This document shows, one piece after another, positions 51,537-59,811 of a stretch of DNA of 64,000 nucleotides. Position 1 is the first letter of the stretch. Every line of letters begins with the position of its first letter. A model generated the notes under the pieces. That model searched no databases. It saw nothing but the letters and a program-made list of their open reading frames with translations, and was not told the origin of the DNA. Source of the DNA: Achromobacter spanius (GTDB lineage Bacteria; Pseudomonadota; Gammaproteobacteria; Burkholderiales; Burkholderiaceae_B); the NCBI RefSeq assembly GCF_003994415.1, contig NZ_CP034689.1:2108001-2172000 (forward strand), written 5' to 3'. The translations under genes were made by a program, and so were the position numbers.

Positions 51537-54161
51537 ATGAAATCCTCCGAGATTCGCCGCCAGTTTCTGCAATTCTTCAAGTCGAAGGGGCACACCATTG
51601 TTCCGTCGTCCTCGCTCGTTCCCGGCAACGACCCGACCCTGCTTTTCACGAATTCGGGCATGGTCCAGTTCAAGGACGTGTTCACGGGCAAGGAATCGCG
51701 GTCGTACACGCGCGCCACGTCATCGCAGCGCAGCGTGCGCGCGGGTGGCAAGCACAACGACCTGGAGAACGTGGGCTATACCGCCCGCCACCATACGTTC
51801 TTCGAAATGCTGGGCAACTTCAGCTTTGGCGACTACTTCAAGCGTGACGCCATCCAGTACGCCTGGGAACTGCTGACGCAGGTCTACAAGCTGCCGGCCG
51901 AGAAGCTCTGGGTCACCGTGTACCAGGAAGACGACGAAGCCTACGACATCTGGGCCAAGGAAGTGGGCGTGCCCACCGAGCGCATCATCCGTATCGGCGA
52001 CAACAAAGGCGCGCGCTACGCTTCCGACAACTTCTGGCAAATGGCCGACACCGGCCCCTGCGGCCCGTGCTCGGAAATCTTCTTCGATCACGGCCCCGAG
52101 ATCTGGGGCGGCCCACCGGGATCGCCCGAAGAAGATGGCGACCGCTTCATCGAGATCTGGAACCTGGTCTTCATGCAGTTCGAGCGCGACGCCGAAGGCA
52201 ACATGCCGCGTCTGCCGCGCCCCTGTGTCGATACCGGCATGGGGCTGGAACGCATCGCCGCGGTCTTGCAGGGCGTGCATTCCAATTACGAAATCGATCT
52301 GTTCCAGAAGCTGATCCATGCCGCCGCCCGTGAAACTGGCGTCAAGGACCTGGAAAACAATTCGCTCAAGGTCATTGCGGACCACATCCGCGCCTGCTCG
52401 TTCCTGATTGTCGACGGCGTCATCCCCAGCAATGAAGGCCGCGGCTACGTGCTGCGTCGCATCGTGCGCCGCGCCTTGCGCCATGGCTACAAGCTGGGCC
52501 AGACCAAGCCGTTCTTCCATCGCCTGGTGCCGGATCTGGTTGCCGAAATGGGCGAGGCCTACCCGGAACTGGCATCCATGGCCGACCGTGTTGCTCAGGT
52601 GCTCAAGCAGGAAGAAGAGCGTTTCGGTGAAACGCTTGAACACGGCATGCGCATCCTGGACACGGCCTTGGCCAATGTGCCCAAGGGCGGCGTGCTGGAC
52701 GGCACGACGCTGTTCACGCTGTATGACACCTACGGTTTCCCCGTGGACCTCACCGCCGACATCTGCCGCGAACGCGAAGTGGAAGTCGATATGGCGGGCT
52801 TCGAGGTGTCGATGGAGCGGCAGCGCGATCAAGCCCGCGCCGCCGGCAAGTTCAAGATGGCCGAAGGCTTGAGCTACGAAGGCGCCGATACGCGCTTCGA
52901 AGGCTACGAAAAGCTGGAGCTCGACAACGTCAAGGTCACGGCCTTGTACGTGGACGGCACGCAGGTTCAGGAAGTGAAAGCCGGCCAGAACGCCGTCGTC
53001 GTGCTGGACGCCACCCCGTTCTACGCAGAGTCGGGCGGTCAGGTCGGCGACACCGGTCTGCTGGAAGCGGATGGCGTGCGATTCGCCGTCGCCGACACCC
53101 TCAAGATCCAGGGCGGTGTTTTTGGTCACCATGGCGTGCTGGAATCGGGCTCGCTGTCGGTCGGCACCACGCTGCTGGCGCGTGTGGATGCGGTGCGCCG
53201 CGCGCGTACGGTTCGCAACCACTCGGCTACCCACCTGATGCACAAGGCATTGCGCCAAGTCTTGGGCGCGCATGTGCAGCAGCGCGGTTCGCTGGTCGAT
53301 GCCGACAAGACCCGTTTCGACTTCGCTCAGGATTCACCGCTGACCGCCGAGCAGATTGCGCGCGTCGAGGCGATCGTCAACGCTGAAGTGCTGGCCAATC
53401 AGCCCACCGTGGCCCAGGTCATGGCTTACGACGACGCCGTCAAGGGCGGCGCCATGGCGCTGTTTGGCGAAAAATACGGCGACACGGTGCGGGTGCTGGA
53501 CATCGGCTTTTCGCGCGAACTCTGCGGCGGTACGCACGTCAGCCGCACGGGTGACATTGGCCTGTTCAAGATCGTGTCCGAAGGCGGCGTTGCCGCGGGC
53601 GTGCGCCGTATTGAAGCCATCACCGGCGACAACGCGCTGGCCTGGGTGCAGAACCAGAACGCCTTGCTGACCCAGATTGCCGGCATGCTGCGCAGCACGC
53701 CGGCCGATGTGCCGGCGCGTATCGCGCAGGCGCAAGACCAGATCAAGGCGCTTGAAAAAGAGCTGGAACAGTCCCGCAACAAGCTGGCCGCCAGCGCCGG
53801 CAACGACCTGGCCACCAGCGCCGCGGTGGACGTCAAGGGCATCAAGGTCCTGGCCGCCAGCATTGGCGACGTGGATCCCAAGGCGCTGCGCGGTATGGTC
53901 GACAACCTGAAAGACCGCCTGAAACCGGCCGTCGTGTTGCTGGCCACCGGTTCGGCGGACGGCAAGATCAGCGTGGTGGGCGGCGTTACCGCCGACCTGA
54001 CCGATCGCATCAAGGCGGGTGATCTGGTGGGTTTTGTCGCCAGCCAGGTGGGCGGCAAGGGCGGTGGCCGCCCCGACATGGCCATGGGCGGCGGTACGGA
54101 CCTGGCTGCCTTGCCGGCAGCCATCGCGGGCGTGCAGAAGTGGGTTGACGAGCGTCTCTGA
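51537..54161 (+). CDS. alaS: Alanyl-tRNA synthetase
   Basis: An 874-residue class II synthetase, normal length. The opening MKSSEIRRQFLQFFKSKGH, motif 2-type RSVRAGGKHNDLENVGYTA, motif 3 GLERIAAVLQG, editing-domain zinc motif NHSATHLMHKAL with CGGTH, and the C-terminal GGGRPDMAMGGG are all present. It charges tRNA-Ala and edits Ser/Gly mischarging. Its stop overlaps the tusA start by one base, suggesting joint transcription. Confidence 0.98.
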   Translation: MKSSEIRRQFLQFFKSKGHTIVPSSSLVPGNDPTLLFTNSGMVQFKDVFTGKESRSYTRATSSQRSVRAGGKHNDLENVGYTARHHTFFEMLGNFSFGDYFKRDAIQYAWELLTQVYKLPAEKLWVTVYQEDDEAYDIWAKEVGVPTERIIRIGDNKGARYASDNFWQMADTGPCGPCSEIFFDHGPEIWGGPPGSPEEDGDRFIEIWNLVFMQFERDAEGNMPRLPRPCVDTGMGLERIAAVLQGVHSNYEIDLFQKLIHAAARETGVKDLENNSLKVIADHIRACSFLIVDGVIPSNEGRGYVLRRIVRRALRHGYKLGQTKPFFHRLVPDLVAEMGEAYPELASMADRVAQVLKQEEERFGETLEHGMRILDTALANVPKGGVLDGTTLFTLYDTYGFPVDLTADICREREVEVDMAGFEVSMERQRDQARAAGKFKMAEGLSYEGADTRFEGYEKLELDNVKVTALYVDGTQVQEVKAGQNAVVVLDATPFYAESGGQVGDTGLLEADGVRFAVADTLKIQGGVFGHHGVLESGSLSVGTTLLARVDAVRRARTVRNHSATHLMHKALRQVLGAHVQQRGSLVDADKTRFDFAQDSPLTAEQIARVEAIVNAEVLANQPTVAQVMAYDDAVKGGAMALFGEKYGDTVRVLDIGFSRELCGGTHVSRTGDIGLFKIVSEGGVAAGVRRIEAITGDNALAWVQNQNALLTQIAGMLRSTPADVPARIAQAQDQIKALEKELEQSRNKLAASAGNDLATSAAVDVKGIKVLAASIGDVDPKALRGMVDNLKDRLKPAVVLLATGSADGKISVVGGVTADLTDRIKAGDLVGFVASQVGGKGGGRPDMAMGGGTDLAALPAAIAGVQKWVDERL

Positions 54162-54430
54162 TGAGCGAGGTGCAAACCGGGGGCGATGCTGGCACACAGG
54201 CGCCGGCCTTCCAACAGGAAGTCGATGCCAGTGGCCTGACGTGCCCGCTGCCGATCTTGCGCGCCAAGAAGGCCCTGGCGCAGATGGCAAGCGGCGAGGT
54301 GTTGCGCGTCGTCACCACCGACCGCAACGCCATTCGCGACTTTCAAGCCTTTGCCCGCCAGACCGGCAATGCACTCGTCGCGCAGGAAGAGGCTGAAGGC
54401 CGCGGCGTGCATTATCTGCGCCGACGCTGA
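54161..54430 (+). CDS. tusA: TusA-family sulfurtransferase
   Basis: An 89-residue cytosolic protein with the family motif DASGLTCPLPILRAKKAL; Cys28 in CPLP is the sulfur carrier. It delivers sulfur to tRNA thiolation or molybdenum cofactor pathways. It starts within the alaS stop and ends before a strong terminator. A paralogous role in general sulfur relay rather than tRNA modification cannot be excluded. Confidence 0.92.
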   Translation: MSEVQTGGDAGTQAPAFQQEVDASGLTCPLPILRAKKALAQMASGEVLRVVTTDRNAIRDFQAFARQTGNALVAQEEAEGRGVHYLRRR

Positions 54431-54487
54431 TGTCTTTTGCCGGGTAGCGCCCGCCGTCAGTGGGCGCGTTATCCGGTACGCATCCGC

Positions 54488-54521
54488 AAAAGGCCCGCTT
54501 ATATCAAGCGGGCCTTTTTTT
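54488..54521. terminator. Intrinsic terminator after tusA
   Basis: A 13-bp stem (AAAAGGCCCGCTT at 54488-54500, AAGCGGGCCTTTT at 54506-54518) with loop ATATC and a T-run to 54521. Its A-rich left arm also makes it active for the convergent gene at 54537. Confidence 0.93.
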
Positions 54522-54536
54522 GCCCAAGCAGCGGGC

Positions 54537-55118
54537 TTACTTGTGAATGGCGGCGACCACTGCCTGGGTGATCGTGAAATCCACCAGATCCCCTTCCTTG
54601 AGCTGTTGCAAGCGTGCTTGCAAGGCGGGGTCCTTGACCTGGATCGTGCGCATACCGCCCTGCGGCCCCTTCAAGGTGACCAGGTTGGCGCTCTTGTTGA
54701 TGTGCCAGATTTCGGCGGTGATGGTGGTTTGGCGGCCCATTGCGCCGCCCGGCTTGGCGCCCGGGGCGCTGCGCGTCGCCGCCGTTTCGGTCTTGACCTC
54801 TGGGGCGCCCGAGCCCGCGGGGCGTACATCCACGCCGACGGATTCGTAGTAATCCAAGGTCAGCATGTCGCCGGGCTTGATCTGCTGGAAATTGCGGACG
54901 TCGGGGCCAGCGACGACCTCGACCGTATTGCCGTTGGCGCCTTGCAAGGTGATGGCGCGCGTGGTCGGGTCCACGGCGGTGACCTTGCCTGTGGCGGTGG
55001 TCATTGCCGCGCCGACGATGCGGGCGGAGGCCGCAGTGGGCAGCGCCAGCGCACCCAGTAACAGGCCCGTCAAGGCCAGGCGTGCAACGGGTTTGAAGAC
55101 GGATGTCGGGTTCTTCAT
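54537..55118 (-). CDS. Hypothetical exported protein with two related domains
   Basis: A 193-residue protein with a signal peptide (LALTGLLLGALALPTAASA, cleavage near residue 32). Two segments look alike: GKVTAVDPTTRAITLQGANG...IKPGDMLTLDYYES (residues ~43-92) and AEIWHINKSANLVTLKGPQG...LKEGDLVDFTIT (~139-187), suggesting a duplicated small beta-barrel. A Pro/Ala/Gly-rich linker joins them. I cannot assign a family or function. It is single, convergent with tusA, and lies divergent from rpsP across a 429-base gap. Confidence 0.7.
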   Translation of the reverse strand: MKNPTSVFKPVARLALTGLLLGALALPTAASARIVGAAMTTATGKVTAVDPTTRAITLQGANGNTVEVVAGPDVRNFQQIKPGDMLTLDYYESVGVDVRPAGSGAPEVKTETAATRSAPGAKPGGAMGRQTTITAEIWHINKSANLVTLKGPQGGMRTIQVKDPALQARLQQLKEGDLVDFTITQAVVAAIHK

Positions 55119-55396
55119 GGTGTGGCACCCTCCAAGAGAGGAAGTGTTGGGGAAAAAACACGAACGAACAGGCGTAGCAATGCCGGGGGATGAAATCCGT
55201 CGTCAGGGTGAAGGCTGAAAAACAGGGGGGATGCCGTGCCGAAGAGGCACAGCGAAAGGGCGACAAGCGTGGGGTCTGGCGTAGGACGACATAAATCCGA
55301 TCTCTCCAACCGGGCTATTTCTTCAAACGCACTAAAGACGAATCGCAGGAAAATGCGGGTGAAAGCGTCGGCAGGCGGCTACACTTTGGCCTGCGG

Positions 55397-55414
55397 CGGG
55401 CTTCGGCCCGTTTT
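55397..55414 (+). terminator. Small TTCG hairpin with T-run upstream of rpsP
   Basis: CGGGC (55397-55401) pairs with GCCCG (55406-55410) around a TTCG tetraloop and is followed by TTTT. It may end transcription entering the rpsP region. Confidence 0.4.
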
Positions 55415-55482
55415 GTAGAATACCCGCATGCGGTGTTTTACGATACAAATTGCGCCGCCCCGAACTGATTCAGCACCTGCAT

Positions 55483-55512
55483 TTGCCAGCCGGCTTGTTT
55501 AAGTGCTAGAAT
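55483..55512 (+). promoter_or_regulatory. Promoter of rpsP-rimM-trmD
   Basis: TTGCCA (55483-55488) and TAGAAT (55507-55512) are 18 bases apart, with TGC before the -10 (extended -10). Transcription would begin near 55519, about 30 bases before rpsP, whose site is AAGGGA. Confidence 0.65.
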
Positions 55513-55547
55513 TTCCCGTTTTTCACAACTAATTCAAGGGATTACCT

Positions 55548-55808
55548 ATGGTGGTGATTCGCCTGGCCCGCGGTGGGTCCAAGAAGCGTCCGTTTTACAA
55601 CCTGGTGGCCACCGATTCGCGTAACCGTCGCGACGGCCGCTTCATCGAGCGCGTGGGTTTCTACAACCCCGTCGCTAGCGAAGGCACGGAAAACCTGCGC
55701 ATTGCGCTGGATCGTGTGCAGTACTGGACTGGCAATGGCGCCCAACTGTCGCCCGCCGTCGAACGTCTGGTCAAGGACTACTCGGCCAAGGTTTCCGCCG
55801 CGGCTTAA
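55548..55808 (+). CDS. rpsP: 30S ribosomal protein S16
   Basis: An 86-residue ribosomal protein with the family start MVVIRLARGGSKKRPFYNLV and core RDGRFIERVGFYNP. It is a core part of the 30S subunit needed for assembly. It is the first gene of rpsP-rimM-trmD with a clear promoter and ribosome binding site. Confidence 0.98.
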   Translation: MVVIRLARGGSKKRPFYNLVATDSRNRRDGRFIERVGFYNPVASEGTENLRIALDRVQYWTGNGAQLSPAVERLVKDYSAKVSAAA

Positions 55809-55892
55809 TTGCCTGCGTCGTAGCCAAGCCGTTAGTTCAGCTGTAAAAAGCTACCATTCTTAGCTGTTTCATAACTATCAAGAGCGCGATAC

Positions 55893-56510
55893 ATGTCTGA
55901 TGCCGCAACCTCTAACGCGGCGCCTACGGATTTGATCGAGCTGGGCCGCATCACTGCAGCCTACGGTGTGAAAGGCTGGGTTAAGGTGCAGCCTCATTCG
56001 GCCAATGCCGAAGTGCTGCTCTCAGCATCTCAATGGTGGTTGACTCGCCCTGTGCCTGAATTGGCGCGGGGCGCTGTCGCGTCTGCGCCTGTCGCAATCA
56101 AGGTGTTGCAAGCTCGCTCCCAAGGCGCCACGGTGGTGGCTCAATTGGCGGGTATTGCCGACCGCGATCAGGCTGAAGCCTTGCGGGGCTACTCCGTACA
56201 GGCCCCGCGCGGTTCTTTTCCCGCGCCGGAAGAAGACGAATACTACTGGGTCGACCTCATCGGCTGCGCGCTGTATACCAGCGCCAACGGTGATCCCGCG
56301 CTGATTGGCGTGGTGGACGAAGTCCTTGATAACGGCGCTCATGCCGTCTTGAAGGTCTTGTGCCAGAAAGTTGGAGCCGAAGGGCCCGAACCCATTCTGA
56401 ACGCCAAGGGCCGACCCGCCGAAATGCTTGTTCCGTTCGTACGCGCGCACATCCACGCCGTCGATCTGGCTGCTCGCCGCATTGACAGCGACTGGCCGGC
56501 GGATCTTTGA
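55893..56510 (+). CDS. rimM: Ribosome maturation factor RimM
   Basis: A 205-residue protein with the N-terminal RimM barrel (LGRITAAYGVKGWVKVQPHS, GIADRDQAEALRGY) and C-terminal PRC-barrel (EYYWVDLIGC, EMLVPFVRAHIHAVDLAARRI). It helps mature the 30S head and binds S19. It is 84 bases after rpsP and overlaps trmD by four bases. Confidence 0.96.
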   Translation: MSDAATSNAAPTDLIELGRITAAYGVKGWVKVQPHSANAEVLLSASQWWLTRPVPELARGAVASAPVAIKVLQARSQGATVVAQLAGIADRDQAEALRGYSVQAPRGSFPAPEEDEYYWVDLIGCALYTSANGDPALIGVVDEVLDNGAHAVLKVLCQKVGAEGPEPILNAKGRPAEMLVPFVRAHIHAVDLAARRIDSDWPADL

Positions 56511-57373
56511 TGCGATTCGACGTCATTACGCTCTTTCCCGAAATGTTCGGGGTGGTGCGCGATCTGGGTGTCACCGGCCGGGCTCATACCCAGGGCCGGT
56601 GGTCTCTGCATGCGTGGAATCCCCGCGATTTCACGCAGGACGTCCATCGCACGGTAGACGATCGCCCTTATGGCGGTGGTCCGGGAATGGTGATGATGGC
56701 CGCACCGCTCGAGGCGGCCGTCAATGCCGCCCAGCAAGCGCGTGCCGCGCAAGGCCTGGGGCCTGCCCCCGTGGCATTGCTGGCGCCGGTGGGTCAGCGT
56801 TATGACCAGGCTGGCGCTGAATCCCTGGCAGCGGGCGACGGAATCATTCTGATCTGTGGCCGCTACGAAGGCGTGGACCAACGGTTCATTGAACGTTGCG
56901 TCACGCATGAAATTTCGCTGGGCGACTTTGTGTTGTCCGGCGGGGAAATCGCCGCGCTTGCGGTGATAGACGCCGCGGTGCGCCTCCTGCCCGGCGTGCT
57001 GAACGACGGCGACTCAGCCTTGCAGGACTCGTTCAACGACACCTTGTCCGGTTTGCTGGACAGCCCACACTACACGCGCCCCGAAGTCTATGAAGGCGAG
57101 TCCGTGCCTGCGCCGCTCTTGAGCGGCCACCATGCCAATATCGCCCGCTGGCGGCGTGAACGTTCGCTGGCCCTGACGGCGGCGCGCCGCCCCGAGCTGA
57201 TTGAATCCGCTCGGGTCAAGGGGTGGCTGAACAAGGCGGATGAGCGCTATCTGGCTGAATTGGCCGGCACTTACGACCCCGCTTCCGACGCGCCCAAGCG
57301 CCGTCGCAAGCCTGCGTCAAAATCCCCCGCGCAATCCCCCGCGCAATCCCCCAAGACGCCCGACGCGTCCTGA
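56507..57373 (+). CDS. trmD: tRNA (guanine-N1)-methyltransferase TrmD
   Basis: A 288-residue SPOUT methyltransferase making m1G37 in tRNA. The trefoil-knot motifs FDVITLFPEMFG, DDRPYGGGPGM, LICGRYEGVDQRFIERCV and EISLGDFVLSGGE are present. About 30 residues at the C-terminus (after YDPASDAP) form a basic tail with a Ser-Pro-Ala-Gln repeat not found in E. coli TrmD. rplS, the usual next gene, is absent. Confidence 0.96.
   Translation: MMRFDVITLFPEMFGVVRDLGVTGRAHTQGRWSLHAWNPRDFTQDVHRTVDDRPYGGGPGMVMMAAPLEAAVNAAQQARAAQGLGPAPVALLAPVGQRYDQAGAESLAAGDGIILICGRYEGVDQRFIERCVTHEISLGDFVLSGGEIAALAVIDAAVRLLPGVLNDGDSALQDSFNDTLSGLLDSPHYTRPEVYEGESVPAPLLSGHHANIARWRRERSLALTAARRPELIESARVKGWLNKADERYLAELAGTYDPASDAPKRRRKPASKSPAQSPAQSPKTPDAS
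57321..57352 (+). repeat. Tandem 12-bp repeat at the 3' end of trmD
   Basis: AATCCCCCGCGC occurs at 57321-57332 and 57333-57344 and in part at 57345-57352. The units encode the repeated SPAQ in the tail; copy-number change would stay in frame. Confidence 0.85.
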
Positions 57374-57466
57374 TCCTTTCCGTTCTTCAAACTTTTCATG
57401 ACCGCTAGGGATGTTCCTAGGTTGTGAGTGTTTCGCATGCTCCTTAGTATTGAAAATTACATATAA

Positions 57467-57479
57467 ATGAAATTTTCAT
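57467..57479. promoter_or_regulatory. Palindrome abutting the XRE-cupin start
   Basis: ATGAAATTTTCAT is a perfect palindrome around a central T and ends one base before the start codon. A wider inverted pair TGAAAATT (57451-57458) and AATTTTCA (57471-57478) overlaps it. Likely operator of the adjacent regulator, by position only. Confidence 0.5.
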
Positions 57480-58184
57480 ATGAGCAGATCCGACTCGGCC
57501 ACCCCACGGTCAGCCCATTCCGTCCTTGAGCATCGCGCCTCGCTGTCGCCGGCAAGGGCGGCTTCGGTGGCGGGCCGGCCGGAATCCGCCGTGGACATGT
57601 GGCTGGGCCAGCAACTGCGGCAGTTGCGCAAGCAGCAAGGTCGATCGCTTGCCGACGTGGCGCGGGCCTGCGGAATGTCCCTTGGACTGCTCAGCCAGAT
57701 CGAGCGCGGGCTGAGTTCCGCTTCGGTCAAGGTGCTGCACCTGCTGGCGCGCGAATTCCAGGTATCGGTGAATTCGCTGCTGCGCAATGCCGAACATACT
57801 CAGGGCGAAGACGGTGGCCGCGTCGCGCGCGCAGGCACCCATCGCTTCATTGATCTCAGCGAAAAAGGCATCAGCAAAGAGATGTACACGCCGCCCGCCT
57901 GCAGCAGCATGGATCTGTGCCGCGCCACCATTGAACCAGGCGGTTCCACTGGCAACGAGCTTTTTGTGACGGGGCAGGGCGAGCAGATCGGTGTGGTGCT
58001 CAAGGGTTCGCTTGAATTATGGGTGGGCGACCGCGTGATGCTGCTGAATGAAGGCGACAGTTTTTGCTATGCCAGCAGCACTCCGCGGCGCTGGCGCAAT
58101 CCCGGGTCGCAGACGACCGAGGTCATCTGGGCCATTTCCAACATCACTCAACCCGCGGGGGACGACACGCAACAAGCGCCGTAA
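57480..58184 (+). CDS. XRE-family regulator with C-terminal cupin (PuuR-like)
   Basis: A 234-residue regulator: helix-turn-helix at residues ~44-98 (LRKQQGRSLADVARACGMSL, SQIERGLSSASVKVLHLLAR) and cupin sensor at ~130-220 (ATIEPGGSTGNELFVTGQGEQIGVVLKGSLELWVGD, in pieces). PuuR of E. coli has this build and senses putrescine. The neighbouring ABC transporter and PuuB-like oxidase support an amine or amino acid signal. The ATG at 57480 has no ribosome binding site because a palindrome occupies that place; an alternative start is Met40 at 57597, right before the HTH. Confidence 0.87.
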   Translation: MSRSDSATPRSAHSVLEHRASLSPARAASVAGRPESAVDMWLGQQLRQLRKQQGRSLADVARACGMSLGLLSQIERGLSSASVKVLHLLAREFQVSVNSLLRNAEHTQGEDGGRVARAGTHRFIDLSEKGISKEMYTPPACSSMDLCRATIEPGGSTGNELFVTGQGEQIGVVLKGSLELWVGDRVMLLNEGDSFCYASSTPRRWRNPGSQTTEVIWAISNITQPAGDDTQQAP

Positions 58185-58283
58185 GCGCGCAGCATCCACA
58201 TCGGCGCGATGACTCTGGGGATTGTCGCGCCACCGGACACGCCACGCGTTGCCCGGACTTCTTTGCCACGATGAGGAAATGTC

Positions 58284-59039
58284 ATGAAATTCAAGACTTT
58301 GGTTGTCTCTGTATTTGCAGCATTGTCCATGGCCGCGGGCGCGCAAGCCCAAACGGTGTTGAAAGTGGGGTCCACACCCACCGGTAGTCCCTTCACTTTT
58401 CTGAACACCAAGACCAATAGCATCGAAGGCGTGATGGTCGACATCGTCAAGGCCGTTGGTAAAGAGGCGGGCTTTGAGGTGCAGATCGAGCCCATGGCGT
58501 TTTCCGCATTGATCGGATCGCTGACCTCAAAGCGTATCGACATCGTGTCAGCTGCGATGTTCATCACCCCTCAACGCCAGCAGATTGTGAGCTTTTCCGA
58601 GCCCGTCTACCGCTACGGAGAGGGCTTGATGGTGTTGAAGAGCGACAACAAGGAATACAAGTCGTTCGCCGACATGAAAGGCATGACGGTCGGTGTGCAG
58701 GTGGGCACGGCTTTTGTCGAACCCGTTCAGAAGAGCGGCGTGTTCAAGGAAGTGAAGCTGTATGACAACCCGCCCGACATGATGCGCGACGCCAATGCCG
58801 GCCGCATCCAGGGTGGTTTCATGGACTACCCGATTGCCGCGTACATCCTGACGCAGGGTAACCATCCCAACCTGAAGATGGCGCAGTCTTACCAGCCGAC
58901 CGTGATGGGTAGCCTGGGGCTGGCCACGCGCAAGGAAGACACGGCGCTGCTGGACCGCATCAATAAAGCGCTGGCCAAGCTCAAGGCGGACGGCACCATC
59001 GATGCCATCCTGAAGAAGTGGGGCCTGTCCGGCTCGTGA
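58284..59039 (+). CDS. Polar amino acid-type ABC substrate-binding protein
   Basis: A 251-residue periplasmic protein with a signal peptide (LVVSVFAALSMAAGAQAQ, cleavage near residue 23) and a family 3 binding fold: LKVGSTPTGSPFTFLN, VDIVKAVGKEAGFEVQIEP, ADMKGMTVGVQVGTAF. Members bind arginine, ornithine, lysine, glutamine or amines. GAGGAAA lies before the ATG. It is 99 bases after the regulator and begins an importer cluster with permease and ATPase. Confidence 0.92.
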   Translation: MKFKTLVVSVFAALSMAAGAQAQTVLKVGSTPTGSPFTFLNTKTNSIEGVMVDIVKAVGKEAGFEVQIEPMAFSALIGSLTSKRIDIVSAAMFITPQRQQIVSFSEPVYRYGEGLMVLKSDNKEYKSFADMKGMTVGVQVGTAFVEPVQKSGVFKEVKLYDNPPDMMRDANAGRIQGGFMDYPIAAYILTQGNHPNLKMAQSYQPTVMGSLGLATRKEDTALLDRINKALAKLKADGTIDAILKKWGLSGS

Positions 59040-59157
59040 TGCTGGGCTGATCACAAGCAAGCGTTTTTGCAACGGCCAGGCCGGCGCGTCTCCGCGCGTC
59101 GGCGGGCGGGACGCCTCCTGCGTGCCCGCGGGCGGTCTAGTCGGGGTGGGGTAGTTC

Positions 59158-59811
59158 ATGACGGAATTCTTCAACGACGCGGCAGAGTACATGCCGATAT
59201 TGCTGGAAGGCGCCAAGCTGACGATCCTGGTCACGCTGGGCTCGCTTGTGCTGTCAACGTTGCTGGGCTTGGTGTGGGCGCTGATGCGCGTCTCGGGAAA
59301 TAAATTCCTGTCCAAGTTCAGTGCCGGTGTGATCAATCTGCTGCGCGGTATCCCTATCATCGTGCTGCTGTTCTATATCTATTTTGTGATGCCCGACATG
59401 GGGGTGTCTCTGACCGCGGTGCAGGCCGCCATCATCGGCCTGGGCGTGGCGTACTCCGCCTATCAGGCCGAGAATTTCCGCGCCGGCATCCAGGCGATTG
59501 ACCGTGGCCAGATCGAAGCCGCGATGGCCATGGGCATGAGCTGGAGCATGACGATGCGGCGCGTGGTCTTGCCGCAGGCCGTCAAGATCGTGTTGCCGCC
59601 TTACGGCAACATCATGATCATGATGCTCAAGGACTCGTCGCAGGCGTCCACAATCACAGTGGCCGAGCTGGCCCTGCAAGGCAAGCTGATTGCGGTGTCT
59701 ACCTTCAAGAACGCCACCGTGTTCTCTTTGGTGGCGCTGATGTACCTGGTGATGTGCGTGCCCTTGATCTTGCTGGTGCGCCACCTGGAAAAACGGAGCA
59801 CCACCAAATGA
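59158..59811 (+). CDS. Amino acid ABC transporter permease (HisM/GlnP-type)
   Basis: A 217-residue inner-membrane protein with about five helices and the EAA loop (EAAMAMGMSWSMTMRR, near residue 118) that contacts the ATPase. LLRGIPIIVLLFYIYFV and AYSAYQAENFRAGIQAI are typical of the His/Glu/Gln/Arg permease family. As only one permease gene is present it may act as a homodimer. It overlaps the ATPase gene by four bases. Confidence 0.93.
   Translation: MTEFFNDAAEYMPILLEGAKLTILVTLGSLVLSTLLGLVWALMRVSGNKFLSKFSAGVINLLRGIPIIVLLFYIYFVMPDMGVSLTAVQAAIIGLGVAYSAYQAENFRAGIQAIDRGQIEAAMAMGMSWSMTMRRVVLPQAVKIVLPPYGNIMIMMLKDSSQASTITVAELALQGKLIAVSTFKNATVFSLVALMYLVMCVPLILLVRHLEKRSTTK

Larger units (their letters stand above)
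55119..55547. other. 429-base non-coding region between the hypothetical gene and rpsP
   Basis: No gene is supported here. The region holds a small TTCG-capped hairpin at 55397-55414 and the rpsP promoter at 55483-55512. Short open frames are not followed by ribosome binding sites or recognisable protein. Confidence 0.7.

Noticed and set aside
51720..53273. A 517-residue minus-strand frame opposite alaS
   Set aside because: Shadow of alaS; no supporting motif.
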